64,000 bases of DNA from Clostridiales bacterium (lineage in GTDB: Bacteria; Bacillota; Clostridia; Christensenellales; CAG-138). A program made the position numbers and the translations under genes. The stretch is taken from assembly GCA_004557245.1 (NCBI GenBank), contig SFEL01000001.1:71055-135054 (forward strand). Reading direction: 5' to 3'. The notes beneath the pieces were generated by a model, which did not search any database, was not told where the DNA came from, and saw only the letters and a program-made list of their open reading frames with translations. Below are positions 9,120-17,797 of the stretch, one piece after another. Numbering within the stretch: position 1 is the stretch's first letter; every line of letters starts with the position of its first letter.

Positions 9120-9800
9120 ATGAGTCTTAGGGAACTGAAAAGAGCTGCGCGAAACGACCTTAAGGGCAAGTGGCACATCGGCATAATAGTCACGATAGTA
9201 GCCTTTATCATAGGTGTGTATTCTTTTGGGCTGCTGCCAATGATAAACCTTCCGGCTGAGGAATGGTTGAAGGATCCTTCGGTTCTGCTGAAGGACTGGA
9301 GAAATATATTCTATTTTGATATGCGGTCGGTGCGCATGGGGCTTTTCTATCTCCTGGGAGCGGCTGGCGTGCTGGGACAGTGCTACTGCTTTTTGCTTAT
9401 GGCAAATCAGGAGCAATGCAGGATAAGGGACATTTTTCATTGCTATCCCCAGATGGTGCCGGCAATAGGCCTCAGGCTGCTGAGGTCGGTCTACACTTTT
9501 CTTGGGCTCAGCCTGCTTGTTGTGCCCGGCGTATATCTGTATTACGTATATGCGCTTGCGCCGTGGATAATGGCTGATAACCCGGACATAGGTGCGCGGA
9601 AGGCCCTTCAGCTCAGCAAACGCGCCATGGACGGATATAAGATGAAGATGCTCATGCTTGACCTTTCCTTTATTGGATGGTTTGTACTGTGCGTACTCAG
9701 CATGGGCATAGGGCTTCTGTTCCTCATACCGTATCACAGCGCGGCGAGGGCGGAATTTTTCAGGGAAGTCAAAAACCACAAAAAAGTAAAACCGGCATAA
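9120..9800 (+). CDS. DUF975-family integral membrane protein
   Basis: 226 aa with about five membrane helices. The N-terminal SLRELKRAARNDLKGKW and the central ALAPWIMADNPDIGARKALQ segment match the DUF975 family, whose members resemble glycerophosphodiester-type membrane domains but have no settled role. It begins 25 nt after the AEC gene and is likely in the same transcript. The start follows a purine-rich AGGGAGGAC. Confidence 0.8.
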   Translation: MSLRELKRAARNDLKGKWHIGIIVTIVAFIIGVYSFGLLPMINLPAEEWLKDPSVLLKDWRNIFYFDMRSVRMGLFYLLGAAGVLGQCYCFLLMANQEQCRIRDIFHCYPQMVPAIGLRLLRSVYTFLGLSLLVVPGVYLYYVYALAPWIMADNPDIGARKALQLSKRAMDGYKMKMLMLDLSFIGWFVLCVLSMGIGLLFLIPYHSAARAEFFREVKNHKKVKPA

Positions 9801-9957
9801 ACAGGTGCCCTCAACGCGGATGCATTCCGCGATGATAAAAATATCAGATATTCAGCGGGCCTGACTGAATATGCAGATATATCGAGAGAGGAGGCAGGGC
9901 GAAGAGATAATGCAATCATAAGGGCCAGATAATACAAGAGAAATTTTTGGAGGGAAT

Positions 9958-11361
9958 ATGGAAACCACTAAAAAGCAAAAGAAACACTTTGAAGTGCCCG
10001 GTACGTATGTAATACTTACCGCACTGATCGTACTGATGATACTACTTACCTACATACTGCCCGCAGGCACCTACGATTTCGCGGAAGACGGCAAGACCGT
10101 TATCCCCGGAACCTATCATCACGTTGAAAGCAATCCGGCCGGCATAATGGACTTCTTCAATTGCTTCTTTAAGGGCATGAGCAAGGGTTCCGGCACTATC
10201 TTCCTGATCTTCATGATTGGCGGCGCATTCAAGATGCTTGAGGACACCGGCACTATCAAGGCCGCAATAGCATGGCTCATCAAGAAGACTAAAGGCAACT
10301 ATAAGATTATACTGCCCGCAATAGGCATCATGATGGCGGCGCTCGGTTCCGTGGGCGCAGGCAACAACATAGCCCTTGCGTTTGCACCCATAATGATAAT
10401 GGTATGTAAGAAGCTGAAACTGGACCCCATCGTGGCAGTTGCAGCTATGTATATACCTTCCAGCACCGGTACCGTTTCTTCCCCTATCGAGCCTTTCAAT
10501 ACCTTGATCGGTCAGGAAATTGCCGGTTTGCCCCAGATGTCCGGCGCAGGCGTCCGCCTTATCGCATGGATAATCTTCGTGGCTGTTGCCATCGGCTACA
10601 TCGTTCGCTATGCCAACCGCATAAGCAAGGATCCCGGTAAGTCCATAGTTGGCTGCTATAGCGATGACGAAGAGATTGGCGACCAGGATGCCGCTCTTGC
10701 TGACGTTGCTGATAAGCTGACCGTGCGTCACGTACTCTGCCTTATCGTTCTTCTTGCAGTTTTCGTAGTATATGCATATGGCACCATAAAGTACACCTGG
10801 GGTATCTCTCAGCTGGGCGCCTGCATGATGATCCTTGCCTTTGCATCCGGCATCATCGGCGGCATGACCCCCGACCAGATGGAAAAGTCATTTGCAGCTG
10901 GTGCAAAGACCATGACCTACTCCGCGCTGCTGGTTGGCTTTGCCAATGCCCTTAGCGTGATAATGACCGATGCAAATATCATGCACACCGTCATAAACGC
11001 CATATCCATTCCTCTCGGTGCACTGCCTGCTGCTCTTTCCGCAGTCGGTATGTTTATCGTAAACCTGCTGATGAACATCTTCATCTCCTCTTCCTCCGGC
11101 CAGGCTTATGTCATCATGCCTCTGATGGCGCCTCTCGCGGATGTTGTAGGCGTAACCCGTCAGGTAGCCGTTTCCGCTTACTGCTTCGGTGAAGCCATCG
11201 GCAACCCCCTGTTCCCCACCGCTGCTCTGATCATGGGCATCTGCGGCATAGCAGGCGTAAAGTACGATAAGTGGCTGAAGTTCGTGGTACCCCTCACCGG
11301 AATACTCGGCGGCTTGGCGATAGTATTCCTGGTAGTTACCCAGACCCTCGGCTGGTGCTAA
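9958..11361 (+). CDS. YfcC/DcuC-family carrier
   Basis: 467 aa, around 11-12 helices. Signature regions of the DcuC_YfcC superfamily are visible: FEVPGTYVILTALIVLMILL near the start, GAGNNIALAFAPIM, YIPSSTGTVSSPIEPFNT and SSSSGQAYVIMPLMAPLAD. The family moves C4-dicarboxylates, basic amino acids or peptide-derived products. Directly upstream of peptidase T, so uptake or exchange of peptide breakdown products is a reasonable inference. The ATG follows GGAGGG. It uses ATC/ATT and C-ending codons much more than its neighbours, which suggests high expression. Confidence 0.87.
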   Translation: METTKKQKKHFEVPGTYVILTALIVLMILLTYILPAGTYDFAEDGKTVIPGTYHHVESNPAGIMDFFNCFFKGMSKGSGTIFLIFMIGGAFKMLEDTGTIKAAIAWLIKKTKGNYKIILPAIGIMMAALGSVGAGNNIALAFAPIMIMVCKKLKLDPIVAVAAMYIPSSTGTVSSPIEPFNTLIGQEIAGLPQMSGAGVRLIAWIIFVAVAIGYIVRYANRISKDPGKSIVGCYSDDEEIGDQDAALADVADKLTVRHVLCLIVLLAVFVVYAYGTIKYTWGISQLGACMMILAFASGIIGGMTPDQMEKSFAAGAKTMTYSALLVGFANALSVIMTDANIMHTVINAISIPLGALPAALSAVGMFIVNLLMNIFISSSSGQAYVIMPLMAPLADVVGVTRQVAVSAYCFGEAIGNPLFPTAALIMGICGIAGVKYDKWLKFVVPLTGILGGLAIVFLVVTQTLGWC

Positions 11362-11456
11362 TAGAAGAACGATAGAAACACACACTCAAAATGCGAGCAC
11401 GGCAAAATGCGCCTGCTGCACCGGACAAACCGGAATATATGAAAGGAAACACAACC

Positions 11457-12692
11457 ATGGCAAAAGAACTTTCACACGTAGTCGAACGCTTCCTCCGCTA
11501 TGTTAAGGTGGATACCCAGTCCATACATAACTGCACCGCCATACCCACCACAGAAAAGCAGAAGGATCTTGCGCGGATGCTTATTAAGGAACTGGAAGAG
11601 CTGGGCGCTGTTGATGTACGCATGTGCGATGCCGGCTGCGTATACGCAACCATTCCCGCAAACTGCGAAACTGACGCTCCCGTGGTAGGCTTTATCGCCC
11701 ATATGGACACCACCCCGGACGCCTCAGGCACCAACGTTACTCCCCGCATAATAGAAAACTATGACGGCAAGGATATCGTGCTCAACGAGGAAAAGGACAT
11801 TGTAATGCGGACCGAAGTATTCGAGCATATGCTCAACTACGTAGGTCAGGATCTTATCGTTACCGACGGCACCACTTTGCTGGGCGCCGATGACAAGGCC
11901 GGCGTTGCAGAGATCATGGACATGGTCGAATATTTTGCAACCCATCCTGAAGTAAAGCACGGCACCATCAAGGTTGGCTTTACTACCGATGAGGAGGTCG
12001 GTAAAGGCGGCAAGTATTACGATATAGGCTATTTCAACGCCGATTTTGCCTACACCTTTGACGGCCAGACCACCGGCGAGATAAACGCCGAGACCTTCAA
12101 CGCGGCTGACGCAAACGTCACCATTCATGGCGTTCAGGTACATCCCGGCCGCGCCAAGGATAAGATGATCAACGCTATCACCGTAGGGCGCAAGTTCGAC
12201 GAGCTGGTTCCCGAAGCACAGACCTGCGAGCACGTTGACGGCCGCGAAGGTTATTACCATATGACCAACTTCAACGGCACCGTCAGCAAGACCACTATGA
12301 AGTACATCTTAAGAGACTTCAGCATGGAGGGCTTCCTGGCCCGTAAGGCTCACATGCGGAAGATCGCCGATTTTCTCAACAGCGTGTACGGTGAAGGCAC
12401 CGTCGAGCTGGAGCTCGTAGACTCCTATTTCAGCATGTACGAAGTCATCAAGCCCATGCCCATAATTCTTGACCATGCGCGTACAGCTATCAAGCAGGAG
12501 GGTATCGTACCCCGTGAAGTACCCATTCGCGGCGGCACAGACGGCTCCATTCTTTCCGGAAGAGGGCTTCCCTGCCCCAACATCTCCACCGGCTATCAGA
12601 ACGGCCACAGCGTATACGAGTATGTTTCCACCAAGGCTCTGGAGACTTGCGCCCGCATATGCATAAATCTTGCTGCTTCGTTCGTTAAGTAA
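11457..12692 (+). CDS. pepT: Peptidase T (tripeptide aminopeptidase)
   Basis: 411 aa, the normal length of PepT (M20B family). Zinc-site motifs in order: FIAHMDTTPD (His/Asp), LLGADDKAG (bridging Asp), TTDEEVG (catalytic Glu) and the C-terminal IRGGTDGS with NISTGYQNGHSVYE. It releases the N-terminal residue from tripeptides in the cytoplasm. The start was chosen at MAKELS because GAAAGG lies upstream; a longer frame begins at 11391. Follows the YfcC carrier with the same biased codon use, so the two are likely one operon. Confidence 0.95.
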   Translation: MAKELSHVVERFLRYVKVDTQSIHNCTAIPTTEKQKDLARMLIKELEELGAVDVRMCDAGCVYATIPANCETDAPVVGFIAHMDTTPDASGTNVTPRIIENYDGKDIVLNEEKDIVMRTEVFEHMLNYVGQDLIVTDGTTLLGADDKAGVAEIMDMVEYFATHPEVKHGTIKVGFTTDEEVGKGGKYYDIGYFNADFAYTFDGQTTGEINAETFNAADANVTIHGVQVHPGRAKDKMINAITVGRKFDELVPEAQTCEHVDGREGYYHMTNFNGTVSKTTMKYILRDFSMEGFLARKAHMRKIADFLNSVYGEGTVELELVDSYFSMYEVIKPMPIILDHARTAIKQEGIVPREVPIRGGTDGSILSGRGLPCPNISTGYQNGHSVYEYVSTKALETCARICINLAASFVK

Positions 12693-12707
12693 GCTTTCCC
12701 CAAATCA

Positions 12708-12746
12708 CCCCGCCGTCTTTTTGCATGTGTTTTCATAGCGGCGGGG
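12708..12746 (+). terminator. Hairpin after pepT
   Basis: 8-bp GC arms CCCCGCCG / CGGCGGGG enclose a T-rich 23-nt loop. There is no clean T tract after the stem, so a terminator role is tentative. Confidence 0.35.
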
Positions 12747-12891
12747 AAACTTATATTTATCTGCGGGCAGGCAAGTCCGCTGCCTACCCGCAGAACTATT
12801 AAAAATGCGAATATAAGCGCTTGCGTATTAAATAGATGATATAGCAAAATAGATACGGGAAAATTCCGTAAGGATTTTGCGAGAGGTAAAT

Positions 12892-15342
12892 ATGAATTAC
12901 GAGCTTGGCTATGGCAAGGGTATTCAGAGGATAGAAATACCCGACGCCAACCTGATGGAAGTGCTTTTGCCGGAAAATGCGGCTGCGGAGCGCAGCGAGG
13001 ATCAGGAGGTGCTCCGGGCTCTGGAGGAGCCCATAGGAAGCTTGAAGCTGTGTGAAATAATACAGCCCGGAGAAAAGATTGCCATAGTGACCAGCGATAT
13101 AACCCGTCCCATGCCTACGACGAAGGTGATGCCGGCGCTGCTGGATGAGCTTTACCGTGGCGGAGCGAGGCCAGAGGACATAACCCTCGTATTCGCCATA
13201 GGCAGCCATCGCCACCATACCGACGAAGAACGCAAAAAGCTGGCGGGAGAAAGGGCATGGAAGGAAATACGCTGCGTGGACAGCGACCCGGAGGACTGCA
13301 TATCCATGGGCGTTACCATCAGGGGAACTCCGGTGGATATCACCCGCATTGTAGCCGCAGCAGACAGAAGAATATGTCTCGGAAATATAGAGTATCACTA
13401 CTTTGCGGGTTACAGCGGCGGAGCCAAGGCCATAATGCCCGGCGTATCCACCCGCGCTGCAATACAGTGCAATCACAGCAAAATGACCAGCCCCTGGGCG
13501 GTAGCGGCAAGGCTGGAGGGAAATCCCATAAGGGAAGATATAGAGGAAGCGGGCCGCATATGTGGCATAGACTTCATACTGAATGTAGTACTGGACGACC
13601 ACAAGCACATAGTCAGGGCGTTTGCCGGTCACCCGACAGAGGCCCACAGGGCTGGCTGCAAGGCTCTTGATGCGTTGTACGGCAAGCGGATAGACTCCCT
13701 TGCGGATATAGTCGTGGTATCTCCCGGCGGAGCGCCAAAGGACATGAACCTTTACCAGGCCCAGAAAGCTTTGGACAACGCGAAGCACGCGGTAAAAAAA
13801 GGCGGTATAATAATACTGACTGCTGCCTGCACCGAGGGATTGGGGGAGAGTACATTCGAAAAATGGATGACCCAGGCTAAAGAGCCCGATGAGCTTATAC
13901 GGCGAATAAGGGCGGATTTCAAGCTGGGCGGCCACAAGGCCGCCGCCATAGCAATGGTGATGCAGAGCGCCGATGTGTATCTTGTATCCGACCTGTCGCC
14001 GGAATTCGTAAAAAGCATATTCTTCAGGCCCTTCGGAAGCGCTCAGCAGGCGCTGGATCAGGCGTTTTGCGAGCTGGGCCACGACGCAAAGGTGCTGCTC
14101 ATGCCCTGCGGCGGATCGACGTTGCCGCTTCTAAAAAATAATAATTTGACTGACAGGAGAAATAAAATGGATTACGCAAAAGAATCTCTCAGGCTGCATG
14201 AAGAATGGAAGGGGAAGATAAGAGTGGACTCTGCGGTGCCGGTAAAGACCATGCAGGAGCTTTCCCTCGCCTATACCCCCGGCGTGGCGCAGCCCTGTCT
14301 TGAAATACAGAAGGATATCAGCAAAAGCTACGACCTGACCCGCAGATGGAACATCTGCGCCGTAATAACCGACGGCAGCGCGGTGCTGGGGCTTGGCGAT
14401 ATAGGTCCGGAGGCCGGTATGCCCGTAATGGAGGGCAAGTGCGTGCTCTTCAAGGAATTTGGCGGTGTGGATGCCTTCCCGATATGCGTAAAGACAAAGG
14501 ATGTTGACGAATTCGTAAACGCGGTATATCTTATTTCCGGCTCCTTCGGCGGTATAAACCTTGAGGATATAGCTGCGCCACGTTGCTTTGAAATAGAGCG
14601 CAAGCTGAAAGAAAAGTGCGATATACCAATATTCCACGACGACCAGCACGGTACAGCCGTAATAACCCTTGCCGGCCTCACCAACGCACTGAAGCTGGTG
14701 GGAAAGAAAAAGGAAGAGGTAAGGATAGTAATGAACGGCGCCGGCGCGGCCTCCATAGCCATAACCAGACTGTTGCTTTCCGCCGGTTTTAAGAATATAA
14801 TCATGTGCGATCGTACCGGCATAATATACTCCGGCCGCGAAGAGGGCATGAACCCCATAAAGGACGAGATGGCCAGGGTCACCAACCTCGAGGGGGAAAA
14901 GGGCAGCCTTGCCGACGCGCTCATTGGCGCCGACGCATTTATAGGTGTTTCCGCTCCCAATACCGTTACAAAGAAAATGGTAAGCAGTATGGCCAAAGAC
15001 GCGATAGTGTTCGCCTGCGCAAACCCCACACCCGAAATATTCCCGGAAGATGCCAAGGCCGCAGGCGCGAGAGTAGTTGCAACCGGACGCAGCGACTATC
15101 CCAATCAGGTAAATAACGTGCTGGCATTTCCAGGCATATTCAGGGGAGCTTTCGATGTGCGCGCATCTGATATAAACGAAGAGATGAAGATAGCCGCCGC
15201 TCATGCCCTTGCCTCCCTTGTGAGTGACGAGGAGCTCAATGAGAACTATATACTTCCCAAGGCAATGGACAGCCGCGTGAGGGAAACGGTATCCTCCGCC
15301 GTTGCAAAGGCGGCAAGGGAAAGCGGAGTAGCCCGCATATAA
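12892..15342 (+). CDS. LarA-type racemase read through into NAD-dependent malic enzyme
   Basis: One uninterrupted 816-codon frame holds two complete proteins. Residues 1-~420 are a LarA (DUF2088) nickel-pincer racemase with every key motif: SDITRP, GSHRHH, EYHYFAGYSGGAKAIMPG (His and pincer Lys ten residues apart), NHSKMTSP and LYQAQK. Residues ~426-816 are a 391-aa malic enzyme (YTPGVAQPC, FHDDQHGTAVITLAG, NGAGAASIA, SAPNTVT). The junction reads like an intergenic spacer with an SD (14155-14159) and ATG (14167). LarA homologues include malate racemases, and malic enzyme turns L-malate into pyruvate, CO2 and NAD(P)H. The start at 12892 follows AGAGGT. True fusion, frameshifting or a one-base indel are all possible (see findings). 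Confidence 0.85.
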   Translation: MNYELGYGKGIQRIEIPDANLMEVLLPENAAAERSEDQEVLRALEEPIGSLKLCEIIQPGEKIAIVTSDITRPMPTTKVMPALLDELYRGGARPEDITLVFAIGSHRHHTDEERKKLAGERAWKEIRCVDSDPEDCISMGVTIRGTPVDITRIVAAADRRICLGNIEYHYFAGYSGGAKAIMPGVSTRAAIQCNHSKMTSPWAVAARLEGNPIREDIEEAGRICGIDFILNVVLDDHKHIVRAFAGHPTEAHRAGCKALDALYGKRIDSLADIVVVSPGGAPKDMNLYQAQKALDNAKHAVKKGGIIILTAACTEGLGESTFEKWMTQAKEPDELIRRIRADFKLGGHKAAAIAMVMQSADVYLVSDLSPEFVKSIFFRPFGSAQQALDQAFCELGHDAKVLLMPCGGSTLPLLKNNNLTDRRNKMDYAKESLRLHEEWKGKIRVDSAVPVKTMQELSLAYTPGVAQPCLEIQKDISKSYDLTRRWNICAVITDGSAVLGLGDIGPEAGMPVMEGKCVLFKEFGGVDAFPICVKTKDVDEFVNAVYLISGSFGGINLEDIAAPRCFEIERKLKEKCDIPIFHDDQHGTAVITLAGLTNALKLVGKKKEEVRIVMNGAGAASIAITRLLLSAGFKNIIMCDRTGIIYSGREEGMNPIKDEMARVTNLEGEKGSLADALIGADAFIGVSAPNTVTKKMVSSMAKDAIVFACANPTPEIFPEDAKAAGARVVATGRSDYPNQVNNVLAFPGIFRGAFDVRASDINEEMKIAAAHALASLVSDEELNENYILPKAMDSRVRETVSSAVAKAARESGVARI
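14155..14169 (+). promoter_or_regulatory. Internal ribosome-binding site and ATG for malic enzyme
   Basis: AGGAG at 14155-14159 lies seven nt before ATG at 14167, inside the LarA-malic enzyme frame. This is an ideal SD spacing and would give free malic enzyme of normal family length. Confidence 0.75.
14167..15342 (+). CDS. Malic enzyme from the internal start (nested in the fused frame)
   Basis: 391 aa if translation begins at the internal ATG, exactly the usual length of short bacterial malic enzymes. It has an N-terminal malic domain (YTPGVAQPC; GDIGPEAGMPVMEGK; FHDDQHGTA) and a C-terminal NAD-binding domain (NGAGAASIA; FACANPTPEIFPEDA). Its reaction is oxidative decarboxylation of L-malate to pyruvate in the cytoplasm. 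Whether it is made as a separate protein, as the tail of the LarA fusion, or both cannot be settled from sequence. Confidence 0.7.
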   Translation: MDYAKESLRLHEEWKGKIRVDSAVPVKTMQELSLAYTPGVAQPCLEIQKDISKSYDLTRRWNICAVITDGSAVLGLGDIGPEAGMPVMEGKCVLFKEFGGVDAFPICVKTKDVDEFVNAVYLISGSFGGINLEDIAAPRCFEIERKLKEKCDIPIFHDDQHGTAVITLAGLTNALKLVGKKKEEVRIVMNGAGAASIAITRLLLSAGFKNIIMCDRTGIIYSGREEGMNPIKDEMARVTNLEGEKGSLADALIGADAFIGVSAPNTVTKKMVSSMAKDAIVFACANPTPEIFPEDAKAAGARVVATGRSDYPNQVNNVLAFPGIFRGAFDVRASDINEEMKIAAAHALASLVSDEELNENYILPKAMDSRVRETVSSAVAKAARESGVARI

Positions 15343-15432
15343 CGCTTTTTACAATTTGGCGTCTGGCGTATAAGCATAGGATAAAGGGAATTCCGATCCC
15401 GTAAAAATATAAACAGAAGCGAGGTAAAAAAG

Positions 15433-16512
15433 ATGAATAAGTATCGGAAACGCATAGAGAGGGTTTGCGCCGAGATGAAGAAGGCGGGCATCGGCCAGCT
15501 TATGGTGAATGACCGTCTCGGCATATACTACCTTACCGGAATAGACGTTATGCCATTTGAAAGGTTCTGGGCATTTCTGATAAACGACGACGGCAGCACC
15601 GTGCTGTTCGACAATAAGCTTTTTGCACTGGGAGATACCGGCCTGAATACCGTGACGCTTACGGATACAGACGACGTGGCAGCGGCTGTAGCAAAGCATA
15701 TAAAGCCCGGTAACATGGGCGTAGACAAGAACATGGCGGCTCGCTTTCTGCTGCCCATTATGGACGCCTGCAGCGATACCAATATGGTGCTGGGCTCAGA
15801 CTGCGTGGATAACGTAAGGGCCCGCAAGGACGAGGAGGAAAAGAGGCTCATGCGCCGGGCCTCCGAGATAAACGACATCTGCATGGAAAGGCTTGCAGCC
15901 TACATACATGACGGCGTTACCGAGAAGGAATGCGCGGATTACCTTGACAGGTGCTATGCGGAGTTCGGCTGCGAGGGCCTGGCCTTTGATTCCATAGTAT
16001 CCTTTGGCGCCAACGCCGCGGATCCCCATCATTCACCGGATGGGACCGTGGTAAAGGAAGGCGACTGCATAGTAATAGACATAGGCTGCAGGAAGGATCA
16101 CTACTGCTCCGATATGACCCGCACCTACTTCTGGAAGAAAGCTGATCCAAAGTATACAGCCATACATGATCTGGTGCGCGAGGCCAACGAGAAGGCGGAG
16201 AAGCTCATACGTCCGGGCGTGCGCTTCTGCGATATAGACGCCGAGGCCCGCAACCATATCTCCGCCGCAGGCTACGGAGAGTACTTTACCCACAGGCTGG
16301 GCCACTTCATAGGCATGGAAGACCACGAAAAGGGCGATGTAAGCTCCGTAAATACCAACACCGTGCAGCCCGACATGATATTCTCCATAGAGCCAGGCGT
16401 ATACCTGCCCGGCGAGTTCGGCGCAAGGGTGGAGGATCTGGTAATAGCCACAGAGGACGGCTGTGAGTTGCTCAACCATGTGGATAAGCATGTTAAAATA
16501 CTCGGCATCTGA
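15433..16512 (+). CDS. M24-family Xaa-Pro peptidase
   Basis: 359 aa. N-terminal creatinase-like domain (residues 1-~120) and C-terminal pita-bread catalytic domain. Di-metal ligands are visible in order: VIDIGCRK (Asp), CSDMTRTY (Asp), HRLGHFIGMEDHE (His), SIEPGVY (Glu) and ARVEDL (Glu). It is expected to cleave Xaa-Pro dipeptides or N-terminal Xaa-Pro bonds. GAGGT lies upstream of the ATG. It follows the malic enzyme by 90 nt and with pepT suggests peptide catabolism in this region. Confidence 0.92.
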   Translation: MNKYRKRIERVCAEMKKAGIGQLMVNDRLGIYYLTGIDVMPFERFWAFLINDDGSTVLFDNKLFALGDTGLNTVTLTDTDDVAAAVAKHIKPGNMGVDKNMAARFLLPIMDACSDTNMVLGSDCVDNVRARKDEEEKRLMRRASEINDICMERLAAYIHDGVTEKECADYLDRCYAEFGCEGLAFDSIVSFGANAADPHHSPDGTVVKEGDCIVIDIGCRKDHYCSDMTRTYFWKKADPKYTAIHDLVREANEKAEKLIRPGVRFCDIDAEARNHISAAGYGEYFTHRLGHFIGMEDHEKGDVSSVNTNTVQPDMIFSIEPGVYLPGEFGARVEDLVIATEDGCELLNHVDKHVKILGI

Positions 16513-16593
16513 TAAGGATAAAGCGCAAATCAATCTTTGCGATGCCGGGCAACAAAAGAAAGGAGCGTCGGGCAATGTAGCCTGACGGCAGAT

Positions 16594-16878
16594 ATGGCAC
16601 AGGTTTTTGAAACTGCAATGCTGGTGCTGTTTGGAATATCGTGGCCGCTTAATATAGCGAAGTCCATAAGATCCAGAACAGCTGAAGGAAAGAGCTTGTT
16701 GTTCGAGCTCTGTATCTTCTTGGGTTATGCAATAGGCCTCGCGGGCAAGCTGATCAGCGGAAGCATAACCTATGTGGTCGTAGTTTACATACTGGATCTC
16801 ATAATGGTAACCACGGATCTGATACTTACGCTGAGAAACCGCAGGCTGGACAAGCTTCGCAACAGCGCCGCAAAGTAG
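16594..16878 (+). CDS. Small three-helix membrane protein, PQ-loop/SemiSWEET-like
   Basis: 94 aa. Three predicted helices: residues ~5-20, ~35-55 and ~58-80. The first carries ISWPLNIAKSIRSRTAEGKS, where a Pro in a helix followed by a basic loop recalls PQ-loop/SemiSWEET half-transporters. The start is uncertain: ATG 16594 lacks a good SD. The strong AGGAG at 16561-16565 instead points to ATG 16575, which is followed immediately by TAG (see findings). Function unknown. Confidence 0.65.
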   Translation: MAQVFETAMLVLFGISWPLNIAKSIRSRTAEGKSLLFELCIFLGYAIGLAGKLISGSITYVVVVYILDLIMVTTDLILTLRNRRLDKLRNSAAK

Positions 16879-16888
16879 CATGGCATTA

Positions 16889-16914
16889 TATCCGCCCTCA
16901 GACGGGGGCGGATA
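16889..16914 (+). terminator. Hairpin after the small membrane protein
   Basis: 9-bp perfect inverted repeat TATCCGCCC / GGGCGGATA with an 8-nt loop, lying just downstream of the gene. It is followed by only a short T run. Confidence 0.5.
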
Positions 16915-16936
16915 ACTTTGCTGCGCATGCAAAAAA

Positions 16937-16982
16937 GGAGACTGTCGAAAAAGTGGCTGACGCCACTTTTTTTGATATTCTC
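16937..16982. repeat. Dispersed hairpin repeat, copy A
   Basis: The left arm reads GAGACTGTCGAAAAAGTGGC and the right arm is a degraded complement ending GATATTCTC. It is related to copies at 19826, 26308-26504, 28502-28698 and 44250. It contains TGTCGAA, a perfect Spo0A-box sequence. Confidence 0.8.
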
Positions 16983-17134
16983 AAATAATATGGACGCGCC
17001 GATGGGCAAACAAATACTGGGATCACTCAAAAATCTGAATGCCATTGACTTTCGCTGAGCAAAGAGTATAATAGATAACAGATGTTGCGCAATATAAGTT
17101 TCTTATTATGTTGCCGAACAAGGAGGGAAAGAAA

Positions 17135-17701
17135 ATGCCGCCCAAGTTTAAGTTTACCAGAGAGGAAATTATTCAGGCTGCATTGGATCTGACGAGAGAA
17201 AGCGGCATTGCCGCCGTAACCGCGCGGGGACTGGGGGCAAAACTGGGATCCTCCGTAAAGCCGATTTTCAGCCTGTTTGAGAATATGGAAGAAGTACAAA
17301 ACGAAGTCCTGAAGGCGGCGGAAAAATTGAGCCAAGTCCGCATACGGGAGACTATGGAAAGCGGTCAATATCCTCCTTATAAAGCCAGCGGAATTGCGTA
17401 TATATGCTTTGCGAAGGAAGAAAAGGAGCTTTTCAAGCTGCTTTATATGCGTGACCGTTCTCGTGAGACATTTGATGAGGGGGATTCCATAAAACCGCTG
17501 ATTGAGGAAATACAAAAGCAAACCGGGCTCAGCGAGGAGGACGCATATCGATTCCATTTAGAGATGTGGGTGTATGTCCATGGAATTGCCACGATGATAG
17601 CGACTTCATATCTGGAATGGGATTTAGACACCGTAAGCAGGGTCTTGACAGACGCATATGTGGGCCTGAAATATCGCTTTTCTCAGAAAAATTGCAAATA
17701 A
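17135..17701 (+). CDS. TetR/AcrR-family regulator
   Basis: 188 aa with an N-terminal helix-turn-helix (residues ~8-55: TREEIIQAALDLTRESGIAAVTARGLGAKLGSS, listed by segment) and a ligand-binding C-terminal helical domain of the WHG type. AGGAGG sits upstream of the ATG. It is followed 96 nt later by an ABC exporter ATPase, so it is probably the local repressor of that exporter. Ile codons here are mostly ATT/ATC rather than the ATA preferred around it, hinting at horizontal origin. Confidence 0.9.
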   Translation: MPPKFKFTREEIIQAALDLTRESGIAAVTARGLGAKLGSSVKPIFSLFENMEEVQNEVLKAAEKLSQVRIRETMESGQYPPYKASGIAYICFAKEEKELFKLLYMRDRSRETFDEGDSIKPLIEEIQKQTGLSEEDAYRFHLEMWVYVHGIATMIATSYLEWDLDTVSRVLTDAYVGLKYRFSQKNCK

Positions 17702-17797
17702 CAGTGGTCAAAGAGCCGGATGCCAGGACATAGAGCTGACGAACTTTTACACAAACACGGTTTACTGGCTTTGTTTTATCCAAACAGGAGGTATATG

